NCBI GenBank assembly: GCA_016933095.1
Contig: JAFGBP010000080.1
Coordinates: forward strand, 1-22,358
From: Candidatus Woesearchaeota archaeon
GTDB lineage: Archaea; Nanobdellota; Nanobdellia; Woesearchaeales; SM23-78
Length of the DNA stretch: 22,358 nucleotides
Direction of reading: 5' to 3'
The notes below the pieces were generated by a model that was not told the origin of the DNA, did no database searches, and was given only the letters and a program-made list of their open reading frames with translations. Of this stretch, positions 6,429 to 15,137 are shown in pieces (position 1 is the first letter of the stretch; each line of letters opens with the position of its first letter). The position numbers were made by a program, and so were the translations under genes.

Positions 6429-6965
6429 TCAATACACGTCGCAAACATCCAGCACCATGCTCACGTGGCCGAAGCCGATGGCCAACGGCAAAACCTGGGT
6501 CGCCTGAACCTTCTCCTTGTTGTCACACGCGCCAGTATAAGAGATGTCAGTATTCTCTATTGAGAATGAGAAGTTCTTACCGAGCTCCTCCATAGTCGGA
6601 GCAAGCATTGCAAACAGCGTACGGTTGGCCACGACACAGCTCGACTCGCCGCCGCAATATATCCTCTTCTGGATAGAGTTCGCACAGTCAGTCACTAGGT
6701 CAGTCACAGTATGGTGCGGGCATTCAAGGACGTTCACCTTTGTTACTGTTATCAAGAAGTTTGAAGCAAGCTCCTTGTTGACAAAAGCAGCCTTCGGGCT
6801 CCTCTCCGGATTGTTAATCTTGTAGACCATGTAGAGCATGAGGGAAGTCGCGACTATCAAGACGATTATTATAAGGCCCATTATCTCTAGTTGAGCGCGA
6901 AGATGCTTGGCACCTCTTGCCCCAACCCTTCCAGAAACATCTCTCCTTTTCATGGTCACCATCAC
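6429..6965 (-). CDS. Pilin-like membrane-anchored protein of unknown function
   Basis: A 178-residue protein. A basic N-terminus (KRRD...GAKHLR) runs into RAQLEIMG and a hydrophobic helix at about 28-48, the layout of archaeal class III (prepilin-type) signals that are cut by a PibD/EppA-like peptidase after [KR][GA]. The rest is an outer domain with several Cys, including CPHH, YCGGESSC and CDNKE, probably disulfide-bonded. I do not recognise the family. The GTG start (6963-6965) overlaps the TGA stop of the preceding gene (6962-6964), so the two are translationally coupled; ATG codons at 6962 and 6953 are alternatives. It is the last of the run of prepilin-like genes. Confidence 0.7.
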   Translation of the reverse strand: MMVTMKRRDVSGRVGARGAKHLRAQLEIMGLIIIVLIVATSLMLYMVYKINNPERSPKAAFVNKELASNFLITVTKVNVLECPHHTVTDLVTDCANSIQKRIYCGGESSCVVANRTLFAMLAPTMEELGKNFSFSIENTDISYTGACDNKEKVQATQVLPLAIGFGHVSMVLDVCDVY

Positions 6966-7498
6966 TCATACACCGCCAATTCAAGCAGCGCAAACGAGAA
7001 AGTCTGGTCTGAAGGATCATAAACGTTCACAGGGATGAATACAGACTCCCTCGTCGCCCCCGGAATCGAATTGTTGTAAAGGACCCAAGACTCCTTGTCC
7101 TTATAGGAATAGATCTCAGTCACGGATATGCTCGAGCGCTTGAGAAGGTCACTATAATAGTTGAAAGCATAGCCGCTCTCAGACCTGCTCTCAGAGATGA
7201 AGTCGGAAAGGACCTTGAGCTTCATGCGGTCTATGCAATCAAAATCCCTGGCATCAAGGGTTGAGCACTCAAGCTCGGGCCAGTTCGAGAGCGCGTGGGC
7301 GAGCGAAATCATGCGAAGCACACGCTGCTCCCTGATATCCTGCTTGACTGAGCCTTCATGCGCTTTGGAGTAGAACACGAGCCCTAATATGACAATCATT
7401 ATGATGATGACAACGACGAAGATGGTTTCGGATGACTGCATCTGGGCGCGTCTTGAAACCTCCTTTCTTTCCATCCGCCTTAAACGCATCTTCATCAT
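6962..7498 (-). CDS. Pilin-like membrane-anchored protein of unknown function
   Basis: A 178-residue protein. A very basic start (MRLRRMERKEVSRR) leads to AQMQSSE and a long hydrophobic helix at about 25-43, again the RA-Q pattern of prepilin-type signals. The outer part has two Cys close together (CSTLDARDFDC) and ends in beta-rich sequence (VFIPVNVYD, FSFALLELAVYE). This resembles a pilin or pseudopilin in shape: helix first, beta domain last. No named family is recognised. Its stop overlaps the next gene's start. Upstream, a 105-nt spacer carries short tandem duplications. The start ATG at 7498 has GGGAT at 6 nt and GAGGT further away; ATGs at codons 2, 4 and 9 are alternatives. Confidence 0.7.
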   Translation of the reverse strand: MMKMRLRRMERKEVSRRAQMQSSETIFVVVIIIMIVILGLVFYSKAHEGSVKQDIREQRVLRMISLAHALSNWPELECSTLDARDFDCIDRMKLKVLSDFISESRSESGYAFNYYSDLLKRSSISVTEIYSYKDKESWVLYNNSIPGATRESVFIPVNVYDPSDQTFSFALLELAVYE

Positions 7499-7516
7499 CT
7501 TAACATCCCATACCTC

Positions 7517-7596
7517 GCACTACACGCGCACTACACATTTTTCACTCAACACATATGCGTCATTTCGCACATATTCATCACGTACATATTCATCAC
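7517..7596. repeat. Two short tandem duplications in a gene spacer
   Basis: GCACTACAC occurs at 7517-7525 and 7528-7536 (11-bp period). ACATATTCATCAC occurs at 7569-7581 and 7584-7596 (15-bp period). Both lie in the 105-nt spacer between 7498 and 7604. They look like recent slippage or duplication events; a regulatory role is possible but not shown. Confidence 0.5.
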
Positions 7597-7603
7597 TCAG
7601 CGT

Positions 7604-8722
7604 TCAATAAACAGGGTGGCACGAGGTCTTGGCCAGCAGCCTCGCATTGCATTGCTTAGCCTCTTGTATAGACTCGAAAAGATCCCCGACGTCATCCAAG
7701 CTCATGCTCTTGCCAGGATCCTCTGTCTGCGAAGCGATGTCTGAGAGGACGTTTCGCATCTGGCCGTATTCTGCGACGCAATCGCTCTCATACTTCGGGA
7801 CTTGGAGAAGGGCGTCAATCCTTTCCATGTGAAGCCTTGATATGAGGTTCATCCTCTGGATCGCCTTCTGGAACTGGCAAGAGTATATGGACGCATCTCC
7901 TGAGTAGACAGCGCCGAGCAAAAGCTCAGGCGTGAAAAAGAGATAATCACCTTTTGCCTTCTGAAACTTCCTCACACCGCTTCCACCATAAGTGTAAAAG
8001 TCAATCTCGCCGTAATAGTCCACGATATCGTTCTTTGGCCTCAGAACGACCAAAAGAAACCTGTCTTCCCGGTTTTTGGAAATAGCGGAAGCAAGCTTCG
8101 TAGTCATCACATCACTCATCTCATCCTCAAACGTTGACTGGTTCGAGATGAATATCGTGAAGTCGTAATTATTGTCCTTGAACCCGCCTAATTGGGATGG
8201 ATCCAAGAATCTCTTTGTCGAGTTCTTAGGGAGGCCGTCAAACAATATTTTCAAGGTTTCCTCTGACTCGTTGCCGACAAACACGTACTCGACATTGTCA
8301 TTAGTGGCATAGAGAAAAGGCATGACGTGAAAAGGCGCCCTGAAAAGATCAGTCCTCAAAAGGAAATGGTCTCCGTCAAGAATTGACGGAGAGAAAACCG
8401 AGATGTAGTTGTACTGGGAGAAAACCTTTGAACCCTCCACAATATATGTCGATACCCCCTCATCACAAAAAAACTCCACCTTTCCACCGACAGGTATTAT
8501 CTTCTCGCTCTCACGGCTCCCAAGGCTTCCGCGAAACAGGAAGTCTACGTCCTGCTGAAGCTCTGAAGCCTGCTCTGTCTCAGCACCAGAAGCCTGGTTC
8601 TTTATGACTGCGAAGAAGAACAAGAGGATTATACCTCCTGCTATCAAGACAAAGAGCCAGTTGAACTGAAGCTCAAACCCCTTTCGGCCTGAAAAAGCCT
8701 TTTGTCGGCATAACCTCGGCAT
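7604..8722 (-). CDS. Membrane-anchored surface protein of unknown function with prepilin-like N-terminus
   Basis: A 372-residue protein. RKGFELQFNW leads into a hydrophobic helix at about 21-40; the [KR]G-F-E pattern is like prepilin signals but lacks the usual Gln. The large outer domain is alpha/beta, with few Cys until the end (CQFQ, CVAEYG, CNARLL, TSCHPVY). It has a hydrophobic strand-rich middle (YDFTIFISNQS, DRFLLVVLRPKN) and a helical C-terminal third. I do not recognise a catalytic motif. The ATG at 8720-8722 follows AAGAGGTTTTTT, so GAGGT is 6 nt away, the same GAGGTTTT style as several genes here. It lies between two pilin-like genes and is probably part of the same surface assembly. 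Confidence 0.7.
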   Translation of the reverse strand: MPRLCRQKAFSGRKGFELQFNWLFVLIAGGIILLFFFAVIKNQASGAETEQASELQQDVDFLFRGSLGSRESEKIIPVGGKVEFFCDEGVSTYIVEGSKVFSQYNYISVFSPSILDGDHFLLRTDLFRAPFHVMPFLYATNDNVEYVFVGNESEETLKILFDGLPKNSTKRFLDPSQLGGFKDNNYDFTIFISNQSTFEDEMSDVMTTKLASAISKNREDRFLLVVLRPKNDIVDYYGEIDFYTYGGSGVRKFQKAKGDYLFFTPELLLGAVYSGDASIYSCQFQKAIQRMNLISRLHMERIDALLQVPKYESDCVAEYGQMRNVLSDIASQTEDPGKSMSLDDVGDLFESIQEAKQCNARLLAKTSCHPVY

Positions 8723-8794
8723 AAAAAACCTCTTTTTATCGAAAACATCATAAGCATTCTGGAGGAATTATTAGGGATCATCATGCTTCAAACT

Positions 8795-8833
8795 GTCACA
8801 TCAGGATGTCAAATCAGGATGTCACATCATGAA
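8795..8833. repeat. Three 13-bp tandem repeats over a gene's 3' end
   Basis: The units are GTCACATCAGGAT (8795-8807), GTCAAATCAGGAT (8808-8820) and GTCACATCATGAA (8821-8833). The third contains the TGA stop (8827-8829, minus strand) of the 171-residue pilin-like gene, so the array grew out of or into that gene's end. No function is known. Confidence 0.6.
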
Positions 8834-9342
8834 GTTGACGAGACACCTCTCTCAACAACTGTCGTCCTGCCAGTACCTGAAAACTTGAGGTTGAAATATC
8901 CGCCCGTCGCATTGACGCACACATACTTCAAACCTTCAGGAATGTCAAGCTTATCAGCAAGCCCCAATGGAGTCGTGAATTCACCCCTTATGAAAATGTT
9001 GAACGTCCCATCCTTTGCAGACTCATCCATGATAGCATCACCCGAAGCAGGGTTTGTTATAGTCTTTGTAAAGCAAACCTCCTTTGCATCGCAAGGAGCC
9101 GCCATTACCTCGAAATGCACGGATCCGCGATCAGCGTACTCATCTATAAAACGCAGCACGTCAATCCGAAAATCCTGGTTCTTCGCCTCACAACTGGCAG
9201 AAAGCATGCTGCCAATGCCCTTGGCCCCAATAACTGCAATTGCGCCTATCACCAGTATCGCAGCCAGGTAGATGAATGCTTGGTTGATCTGCGCGCGTCT
9301 GTTCTTGATGCCTGTCCTATTATTCCAATTCAACCAATCCAT
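8827..9342 (-). CDS. Pilin-like membrane-anchored protein of unknown function
   Basis: A 171-residue protein. The start GIKNRRAQINQ followed by a helix at about 22-44 (FIYLAAILVIGAIAVIGAKG) is a good prepilin-type signal, with RA-Q at the expected cut. After it come four to five Cys spread over a beta-rich outer domain (SCEAKNQ, APCDAKEVC, YVCVNATGGYFNLKF), which resembles a small pilin. The ATG at 9340-9342 is chosen over a GTG 12 codons earlier because GGAGG sits 7 nt before it. The gene lies 78 nt after the DUF4215-like gene in transcription order. Its family is not recognised. Confidence 0.7.
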   Translation of the reverse strand: MDWLNWNNRTGIKNRRAQINQAFIYLAAILVIGAIAVIGAKGIGSMLSASCEAKNQDFRIDVLRFIDEYADRGSVHFEVMAAPCDAKEVCFTKTITNPASGDAIMDESAKDGTFNIFIRGEFTTPLGLADKLDIPEGLKYVCVNATGGYFNLKFSGTGRTTVVERGVSSTS

Positions 9343-9420
9343 ACCACTCCCTCCATCAAAGCACACCACGCCACCCACCTAAGCCCACTCATAGCTTATC
9401 ATTCTTTAACATGAGTAAGA

Positions 9421-11961
9421 CTACTTTTTAACTTTTTCCTTACCTTTGGGCTTGGCTGATGAAGCAGAAGATCGACCCGCCGCCAAGTCCTTCAATGCCT
9501 GAGAAGCAGATTTATTGCTGCCGGCACCTCCAGTGCCTCCGGATCCTCCCTTAGATAATGCGCCGAGCTTTGAGAAGGTCTCATCCTTCGGCTTCGACTT
9601 GGCAGCGGCTGAAGGGACAGACGCCAACGCAGCAGGACCAGAAGCAAAAGACCTTGAAGCTTGGGAAACAGAAGGCCTCTGGACTGGTCTAGCAGCTGAT
9701 ACGCCACGGGTCGCAGGCCCGGAAACAGGCCTTGCCAAACCAGCTCTGCCTGCTTGCGGGCGGAATCCTTGCTGCTTCCTAGCAGCCATCCTTCTCAACA
9801 AGTCAGCTCTTGAGCCTGGTCTTGGAGCAGCTGCCATGGGCCTCTGTGCTGCCTGAGAAGGCCTAGCTCCAACGCCAGACCTCGCGCCACCAGCAGTAGC
9901 ACCCGCCCCAGCTCCAGGAGCACGAACGCCAGGAACCCCAGCCGTACCTCCTGCTCCAGGGAGTCCGGCAATCGCTGGCCTGCCGGCGGCTCTAGTAACA
10001 CCTGCAGCACCTGCAACGCCCCCTCCTTTCTTCCTAGGAAGATAAGTCCTCCTGTAATACTTGAGGAAAACAGTGCTGATCCAGATGAGAATCAAACCAA
10101 GCAGTATCATGAAGATGTTCCAGACGTGATTCTTCCCACCCTCGTCATAGACCGTCGGATCCATGCCACGCTCGTACTCCATCAAGTTAGAAAAGCCATC
10201 CTTATCAAGATCCATGCGCGCATCCTTAGGATTATACTTGTCAAGACCATACTTGTCCTCCCAATAATCAGGCATGCCGTCTCCATCACTATCCTTTGTC
10301 TTGTCAACAGAGCAAGTCCCGTAATCGCAGAACTCTGACTCGCAATCAAGATCAGACTCACAGGACTGGCCAAGCGCACATAAGTTAGGGCAAGGACCTG
10401 CGCAGTCGACGTCTACCTCACCCCCATTCTTTGCGCCATCATCGCACGAAGGCTCAACGCACACTCCAGATAGGCATGAAAGTGATTCGCAGTCTTCGTT
10501 TATGTCACAGTTAGCGCCTAGGACGCACTTCTGCTCGCACGTCCCACCACAGTCGACGTCCGTCTCAAAGCCGTTCTTTATCCCATCCTCACATGAGGGC
10601 TCCTTGCAGAATCCTGCGTCGCAGAATAACGAACAGCAGTCGCTGTTCGCAACACACTTCTTAGGGGTCTGGCAGCAGGCGCAAAGGCCTCCGCAGTCGA
10701 CGTCAGACTCAGTCTCGTTCCGGACGCCATCAAAACAGTACTCAGGAAGCGCAGCCCCAAAGCCACACCTGCTAGTATCAAGCGTGCAGTCAGAGTTGCA
10801 GAGAAGAGAGCCGCTCGTATATGACTCGAGATCAGCGCAACCCGTCACCCCGCCTGAAAACAAAGACCCATCACAAGCCTCCCCAGCACCAGGGTTAGCC
10901 TCGCCATCACCGCAAACAGGAGCAGGCTTCTGGCAAGCAAAGGTATCATAATAACAGTCCGCAGTGCACGTCAAAGGAGAACCGAAAAAGTTATCGAAGT
11001 CAGAGCACTTCTTGGTGACAGAACCATCACAACCTTCACCCACATTCAGCACGCCGTCACCACATTCTCCCTCTGTGCCCTGACAATAAGAGGTCACGAA
11101 CCTGCAAGTAACCGGATCACAAGAGATCTCCCCGCCGGTGAAGGTAGGATCATAAGAGATGCAATCTGAAACATGACCCCAGTTCAGGCCATCACACTGC
11201 TCCCCAGGCTCGATGATCCCGTTGCCGCATCCAGGAGTCAAGCTTCCAAAGCAGCTCTTGAAGTCAAAGTTCTTGCAGTTGCTCATGCAGGACAATTCTC
11301 CTCCTTCAAAGCCATAAGAGATGCAGGTCTTGCCATTTGTCGCATTCTTGTCACAGACCTCTCCGCCATCAACGCGGCCGTTGCCGCATATCTCCTTCAA
11401 GCACATGGAACTGCAACCATCCCCATCCTCTGTGTTGCCGTCATCGCACTCTTCCCCGCCAGTCGCATTCAGGATGCGATCCCCGCAACCATCAGGAGGA
11501 ACAAACTCCACCGTGAAATTCCTGGCATCCTCCCGGTTATTGTTGACGCAGTCTTCGACCAATATAGAAAAGGTATAATTGCCCTCGCGTGAGATCACTT
11601 CGTTGAATATGAAATTTTTCATGCCATCGCCGCACTTCGGATGCTCAGGCATTGAATAATGGGTCTGCAAGCTGACAGTCGTGCTCGGATACCTTATCAG
11701 TTTAGCCTCTGACAATATGACATTCTCCTTGTAAGTCACGTTTATTGAGACGCGGTTGCCCTTCACGAGGACAGTCGCAGTAGGCCTTGAGATGTAGCTC
11801 GCCGCGATGACTGAGATAGCGAGGATCACTATAAGGAAGAGTGCGAGTGAGACCGCGAGCAGGACCGCACCCCTTCTTTCAGACAATTCTGATCCTGACC
11901 CGCTAGGCATCCTCTTCCGCCCTAACTTTTTCTTCCAGCCTAAATTTTCATGAACTCTCAT
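9421..11961 (-). CDS. Cysteine-repeat surface protein with two membrane helices and a basic low-complexity cytoplasmic tail
   Basis: About 846 residues from the ATG at 11961. A basic N-terminus and ERRGAVLL lead to helix 1 (about 32-55). An Ig-like part (60-155) is followed by five DUF4215/Myxococcus-type repeats (CGNG...GE.CD, about 159-395), three C.DG.KNG.E.DVDC repeats (409-550) and an EF-hand/thrombospondin-3-like calcium block (DSDGDGMPDYWED, 557-605). Helix 2 (613-634) then crosses back. The last 210 residues are Ala, Gly, Pro, Ser, Arg and Lys only in large part, ending GKEKVKK, probably disordered inside the cell. Likely an adhesin or scaffold; the exact partner is unknown. AGAGGT precedes the ATG by 11 nt; a TTG at 11994 is an alternative start. 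Confidence 0.8.
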   Translation of the reverse strand: MRVHENLGWKKKLGRKRMPSGSGSELSERRGAVLLAVSLALFLIVILAISVIAASYISRPTATVLVKGNRVSINVTYKENVILSEAKLIRYPSTTVSLQTHYSMPEHPKCGDGMKNFIFNEVISREGNYTFSILVEDCVNNNREDARNFTVEFVPPDGCGDRILNATGGEECDDGNTEDGDGCSSMCLKEICGNGRVDGGEVCDKNATNGKTCISYGFEGGELSCMSNCKNFDFKSCFGSLTPGCGNGIIEPGEQCDGLNWGHVSDCISYDPTFTGGEISCDPVTCRFVTSYCQGTEGECGDGVLNVGEGCDGSVTKKCSDFDNFFGSPLTCTADCYYDTFACQKPAPVCGDGEANPGAGEACDGSLFSGGVTGCADLESYTSGSLLCNSDCTLDTSRCGFGAALPEYCFDGVRNETESDVDCGGLCACCQTPKKCVANSDCCSLFCDAGFCKEPSCEDGIKNGFETDVDCGGTCEQKCVLGANCDINEDCESLSCLSGVCVEPSCDDGAKNGGEVDVDCAGPCPNLCALGQSCESDLDCESEFCDYGTCSVDKTKDSDGDGMPDYWEDKYGLDKYNPKDARMDLDKDGFSNLMEYERGMDPTVYDEGGKNHVWNIFMILLGLILIWISTVFLKYYRRTYLPRKKGGGVAGAAGVTRAAGRPAIAGLPGAGGTAGVPGVRAPGAGAGATAGGARSGVGARPSQAAQRPMAAAPRPGSRADLLRRMAARKQQGFRPQAGRAGLARPVSGPATRGVSAARPVQRPSVSQASRSFASGPAALASVPSAAAKSKPKDETFSKLGALSKGGSGGTGGAGSNKSASQALKDLAAGRSSASSAKPKGKEKVKK
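10403..10704 (-). repeat. Three tandem DNA-level repeats coding for DVDC modules
   Basis: CAGTCGACGTC occurs at 10403-10413, 10550-10560 and 10694-10704, spacing 147 and 144 bp (49 and 48 codons), inside the cysteine-repeat gene. It encodes the DVDC core on the minus strand. The conserved codons suggest duplication of whole modules rather than independent origin. Confidence 0.6.
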
Positions 11962-11986
11962 ATGAAAACAAAACCTCTTTTTGAAA

Positions 11987-12015
11987 TCCTTCAATCATCC
12001 TTATCCTTCAATCAT
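11987..12015. repeat. 17-bp tandem duplication at a gene junction
   Basis: TCCTTCAATCAT occurs at 11987-11998 and 12004-12015. The right copy contains the TGA stop of the 1007-residue gene (12012-12014, minus strand) and the left copy creates the alternative TTG start at 11994 of the next gene. This makes that TTG start less convincing. Confidence 0.5.
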
Positions 12016-15000
12016 TTGATGACAATGGTAGGCGCTTCAGGAGGATAAATATCATACATCACTCCAAGCAAAGTATTCTTGTAAACATTGCCTGCAAAGT
12101 CAACAGCCTCAAAGACAATGTCCCTCACCACCTCTGAACTCGTGGAAGTCGTCGTGGAACCTGCAAGCACAATCGGAACAGTTATATTGAAAACGCCGTC
12201 ATTCCCTATGCACTCGCCAGATACGCCCCTCTTCAAGCAGTTGTTGATACAGTACTTCTTCTTGATCTTGAGATTCTCGACGCAAAGATAAGACACGTCA
12301 GTAGCCGTCCTGCCAAAGACAGGCAAGTTCTTCAAATTGGTGCCGATACCGCTCTCATTCTTTGGACTCAAGAGCTCTATGAAAGGAGCCTCGGCGTCGA
12401 CCTTTATCTGGGCCTTCTTCACCACCTCCAAATTCTTAGCCCCATCCATGGAGTAATAAAAGAGATTGTAATCACCCGACACGTCCAGCCCATAAGCCTC
12501 AAAGTAGCGCTCCTGAGGGTTCCCGCTCGCCTCGTCAGAAGGATAGCAGTCAGGCTCATTCACCGACGAGAGGCAGAAGAAAGACCGGATCATGTCAGCA
12601 GGATAATTATCCTGGACATCAAACCTGATCTTAGGAGAGGCAGGATAGAATCCTGAAGCCGAAGGAAGAAGGATGGTCTCTGGATTGGAAAAGTCAGACT
12701 CGCAGAAGTAATCCTTGCTGCTGCAGTCAAGGCCCGTCACCGTAGAGCCACTCCACACGACCGGCAAGCCGTCAGCATTACGCCTGCACCTCTCGTTCGT
12801 GGCATCCCAGTAGCACTTGCCATAGCTAAGCTCTCCGCCGCTCGGAGTGAACTCGTGAGTTCCACCGACTCTCTTCGTCTTGTTATAAGTATCATACACC
12901 GCGTCTACGTATACAGGATGGGCGCTGGCTCCAGTACCTATGCAAGCATCCCTTGTCAAATACTCAGTGCACATGTGCACCTCTGTGCTAGAGCAAGTAG
13001 GATTGTTGTCGGCACCCTGATAATAACAATTACCAAATAGGAAGCAAACTGCAGGAGTACACTTAGGGCTGAGCCAATTAGCGTCACTGTCATCACACAA
13101 CGTGCAGTCCTGAAGCGACGGGCTCACAGGCCTACATACCCCACCAAGCTCAGGATTGAAGTCAAATGATACCCACTCGCAATTCTGGTTCATGTTGCAA
13201 GGATCCCAAGGATCAGTACATGCCTCTTCTGACTTGTAATCATAACAGCTTATGACAGAGCCGCAAGACTTGAAAGCAGGGAATATCGACTTGGTCTTGT
13301 CAAGATAACAGCCCGACACGAGCTGCCTGTTAGGCTGTTCAATCTTCGGATTGCAATACATGGACTCTCCATCAACATCCACCTTCAAGTCAAGATAGAC
13401 ACTGAACATGCCATAAAGACCATTGCAAAGAGTGCAAGAATCGACAAGCTCACAAGTAGTAGCCCCAGTCCTGTCAGGCCCTGAGCAGTAAAGATTCTTG
13501 GACTCGCAATCCTCTATCGCCTGAATGTTATTGTTGCTGTCGCATATGCTTCGCTTGTTGAACATGCAGAACTCAGGGGCTGCATCAGGGGCCCGGTTCA
13601 TGCAGAACTCAGTCCCGGTCGTAATTCTTGTTATGCTCGAGGAAGCCACGCTGTTGTCATTGTATTGGGCTGTGATGAAGAAGCTGTAAACTGAATTCCC
13701 TTCAATAGGAGAGAAAACGAACTCGGACTGCGAGACAGGAAGAGGATTTGTCAAGAGCCTGAAATCAGCCACGTCATTGCAGTTAGTCTCCCCTCTCTTA
13801 CAATACTTGACAGTATAACTCTGAACTATCGACCTGCAAGCAGGCGACAATGACCAAGTGATAAGGATGCTTTGGGTCGCCTTGGTGTATGTCGCTGCAA
13901 TGGCAGGCTTTTTGGAACTTTCAGTGCATGAACCCGTGCACTTGCAGTCTAAACACGGACTCCCATCATTGCAAATGTTGCCAAGCTCGCACTGCTCACC
14001 CGAGTCGATCCTGCCATTGCCGCAAGTCTCATCCGAGACGCAGTTGCAATCCTCGCAAGCCTCTGCTGAACAGAACCCTATCTGACCCGGATTAAGGAAA
14101 GGCTCGCAAGTCTCAAAAGGATAGAACACGTTGCCGTCCCCACAGACCAAGTCAAGCGAGGTGCAGTCCAAGTCTGTCGCCTCAGTGCATCCAGGAGGAC
14201 AATAACCGTTCTTAGCATTAGCGTCACAGACGCAATCAGGATCATATTCGGAATTTCCAGGATCGGCGCTGCACTCGAGAGGGCAAGCCATGTCTCCGGC
14301 CCTGCACTCAGAGGACAACCCGCAAAGACCAGGGTCATCGCCGGCACAGAACTGACAATAGGCAGACAACTCAGAAGGTAATGAGATGTTGTACTCGTGA
14401 AGATTGCTTTGAGAGTCACAAAAAGACTTTGCAGCCACGTCGCATCCTGGCGTACACGTGCATTCCAAGTCAACAGCCACACCTGAAATGTCTTGTGAGA
14501 GGCTCGGAATGGCATGCGTACCAGTACAGTCACCATCAGAAGCGACGATCGTGACAGGGCCTCCAGGCACGTTGTTGAGAACAAAATTTCCTACAGTCCC
14601 AGAAGCATCAGATATTGTACTTATGCTCCCGGCGCTTACAGGGACCCCTCCGAGCCCATAACCATCCTTCCTGACCGTCCCTCGGATGGTATATTGGCTA
14701 TAGATGTCACACGAGCAGCTCGAACCAGAAGTCAGCAGGGGATCAACGTTAAAATCGTCATAATCTGAGCAAGCGCCTCTTCGCATCACTTCCCCTTCAG
14801 GACAGCAGCACCCAGTCTGGCATGCCGGCTGATCCGAACACAAGACATCCTCCCCTGCAATATAGCTGGCAGGCGGACAACCAGACTCCTCAGGCTGGCA
14901 GATCCCCTCATAGATGCAGCAACCTGCCATAACAGGCAAGGCAGAGATAGAGACTAGAAAGAACAGCACAAACATCGTTAGCATGAAGCGTAGCATTAAG

Positions 15001-15035
15001 CCCTTTAGGCCACTGAATCCTACGGACATCCTCAT
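12012..15035 (-). CDS. Secreted cysteine-rich protein with carboxypeptidase-regulatory-like and fibronectin III-like domains
   Basis: A 1007-residue protein. A Sec signal (helix about 13-37) ends in VMAGCC; the MAGC sequence could be a lipobox with C39 as lipid anchor, or cleavage is after A37. Residues about 115-190 (IRGTVRKDGYGLGGVPV...FVLNNVPGG) match carboxypeptidase-regulatory-like beta domains. Cys-rich stretches with two CG(D/N)G modules at 298-366 are followed by a fibronectin III-like domain (376-473, ILITWSLSPA). More Cys-rich sequence precedes Ig-like strands near the C-terminus (from about 830). It has no second helix. No catalytic motif is seen. A surface or matrix role, perhaps binding, fits. 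The first ATG (15035) has GGGTGG at 11 nt, and a TATA box lies at 15079-15087, so a promoter starts here. Confidence 0.8.
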   Translation of the reverse strand: MRMSVGFSGLKGLMLRFMLTMFVLFFLVSISALPVMAGCCIYEGICQPEESGCPPASYIAGEDVLCSDQPACQTGCCCPEGEVMRRGACSDYDDFNVDPLLTSGSSCSCDIYSQYTIRGTVRKDGYGLGGVPVSAGSISTISDASGTVGNFVLNNVPGGPVTIVASDGDCTGTHAIPSLSQDISGVAVDLECTCTPGCDVAAKSFCDSQSNLHEYNISLPSELSAYCQFCAGDDPGLCGLSSECRAGDMACPLECSADPGNSEYDPDCVCDANAKNGYCPPGCTEATDLDCTSLDLVCGDGNVFYPFETCEPFLNPGQIGFCSAEACEDCNCVSDETCGNGRIDSGEQCELGNICNDGSPCLDCKCTGSCTESSKKPAIAATYTKATQSILITWSLSPACRSIVQSYTVKYCKRGETNCNDVADFRLLTNPLPVSQSEFVFSPIEGNSVYSFFITAQYNDNSVASSSITRITTGTEFCMNRAPDAAPEFCMFNKRSICDSNNNIQAIEDCESKNLYCSGPDRTGATTCELVDSCTLCNGLYGMFSVYLDLKVDVDGESMYCNPKIEQPNRQLVSGCYLDKTKSIFPAFKSCGSVISCYDYKSEEACTDPWDPCNMNQNCEWVSFDFNPELGGVCRPVSPSLQDCTLCDDSDANWLSPKCTPAVCFLFGNCYYQGADNNPTCSSTEVHMCTEYLTRDACIGTGASAHPVYVDAVYDTYNKTKRVGGTHEFTPSGGELSYGKCYWDATNERCRRNADGLPVVWSGSTVTGLDCSSKDYFCESDFSNPETILLPSASGFYPASPKIRFDVQDNYPADMIRSFFCLSSVNEPDCYPSDEASGNPQERYFEAYGLDVSGDYNLFYYSMDGAKNLEVVKKAQIKVDAEAPFIELLSPKNESGIGTNLKNLPVFGRTATDVSYLCVENLKIKKKYCINNCLKRGVSGECIGNDGVFNITVPIVLAGSTTTSTSSEVVRDIVFEAVDFAGNVYKNTLLGVMYDIYPPEAPTIVIK

Positions 15036-15078
15036 CTAATCATACCACCCTTTTTAAATCTTGAATCGGAAAAACGAC

Positions 15079-15087
15079 TATATAAAT
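15079..15087 (-). promoter_or_regulatory. TATA box for the surface-protein gene run
   Basis: On the minus strand ATTTATATA, preceded by ACAAG, lies 48 nt before the ATG at 15035. Transcription would begin about 22 nt before the ATG, leaving room for the GGGTGG ribosome site. It probably drives 12012-15035 and the genes after it. Confidence 0.65.
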
Positions 15088-15137
15088 CTTGTTGTTTATC
15101 CTCCTAAAAGCCGCCTCAAACCCATTGTGCGTCCTCT

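Noticed and set aside
9343..9378. GTG start 12 codons upstream for the 171-residue pilin-like protein
   Set aside because: The ATG at 9342 has GGAGG at 7 nt, which lies inside the would-be extension, and the extension has no signal-like character.
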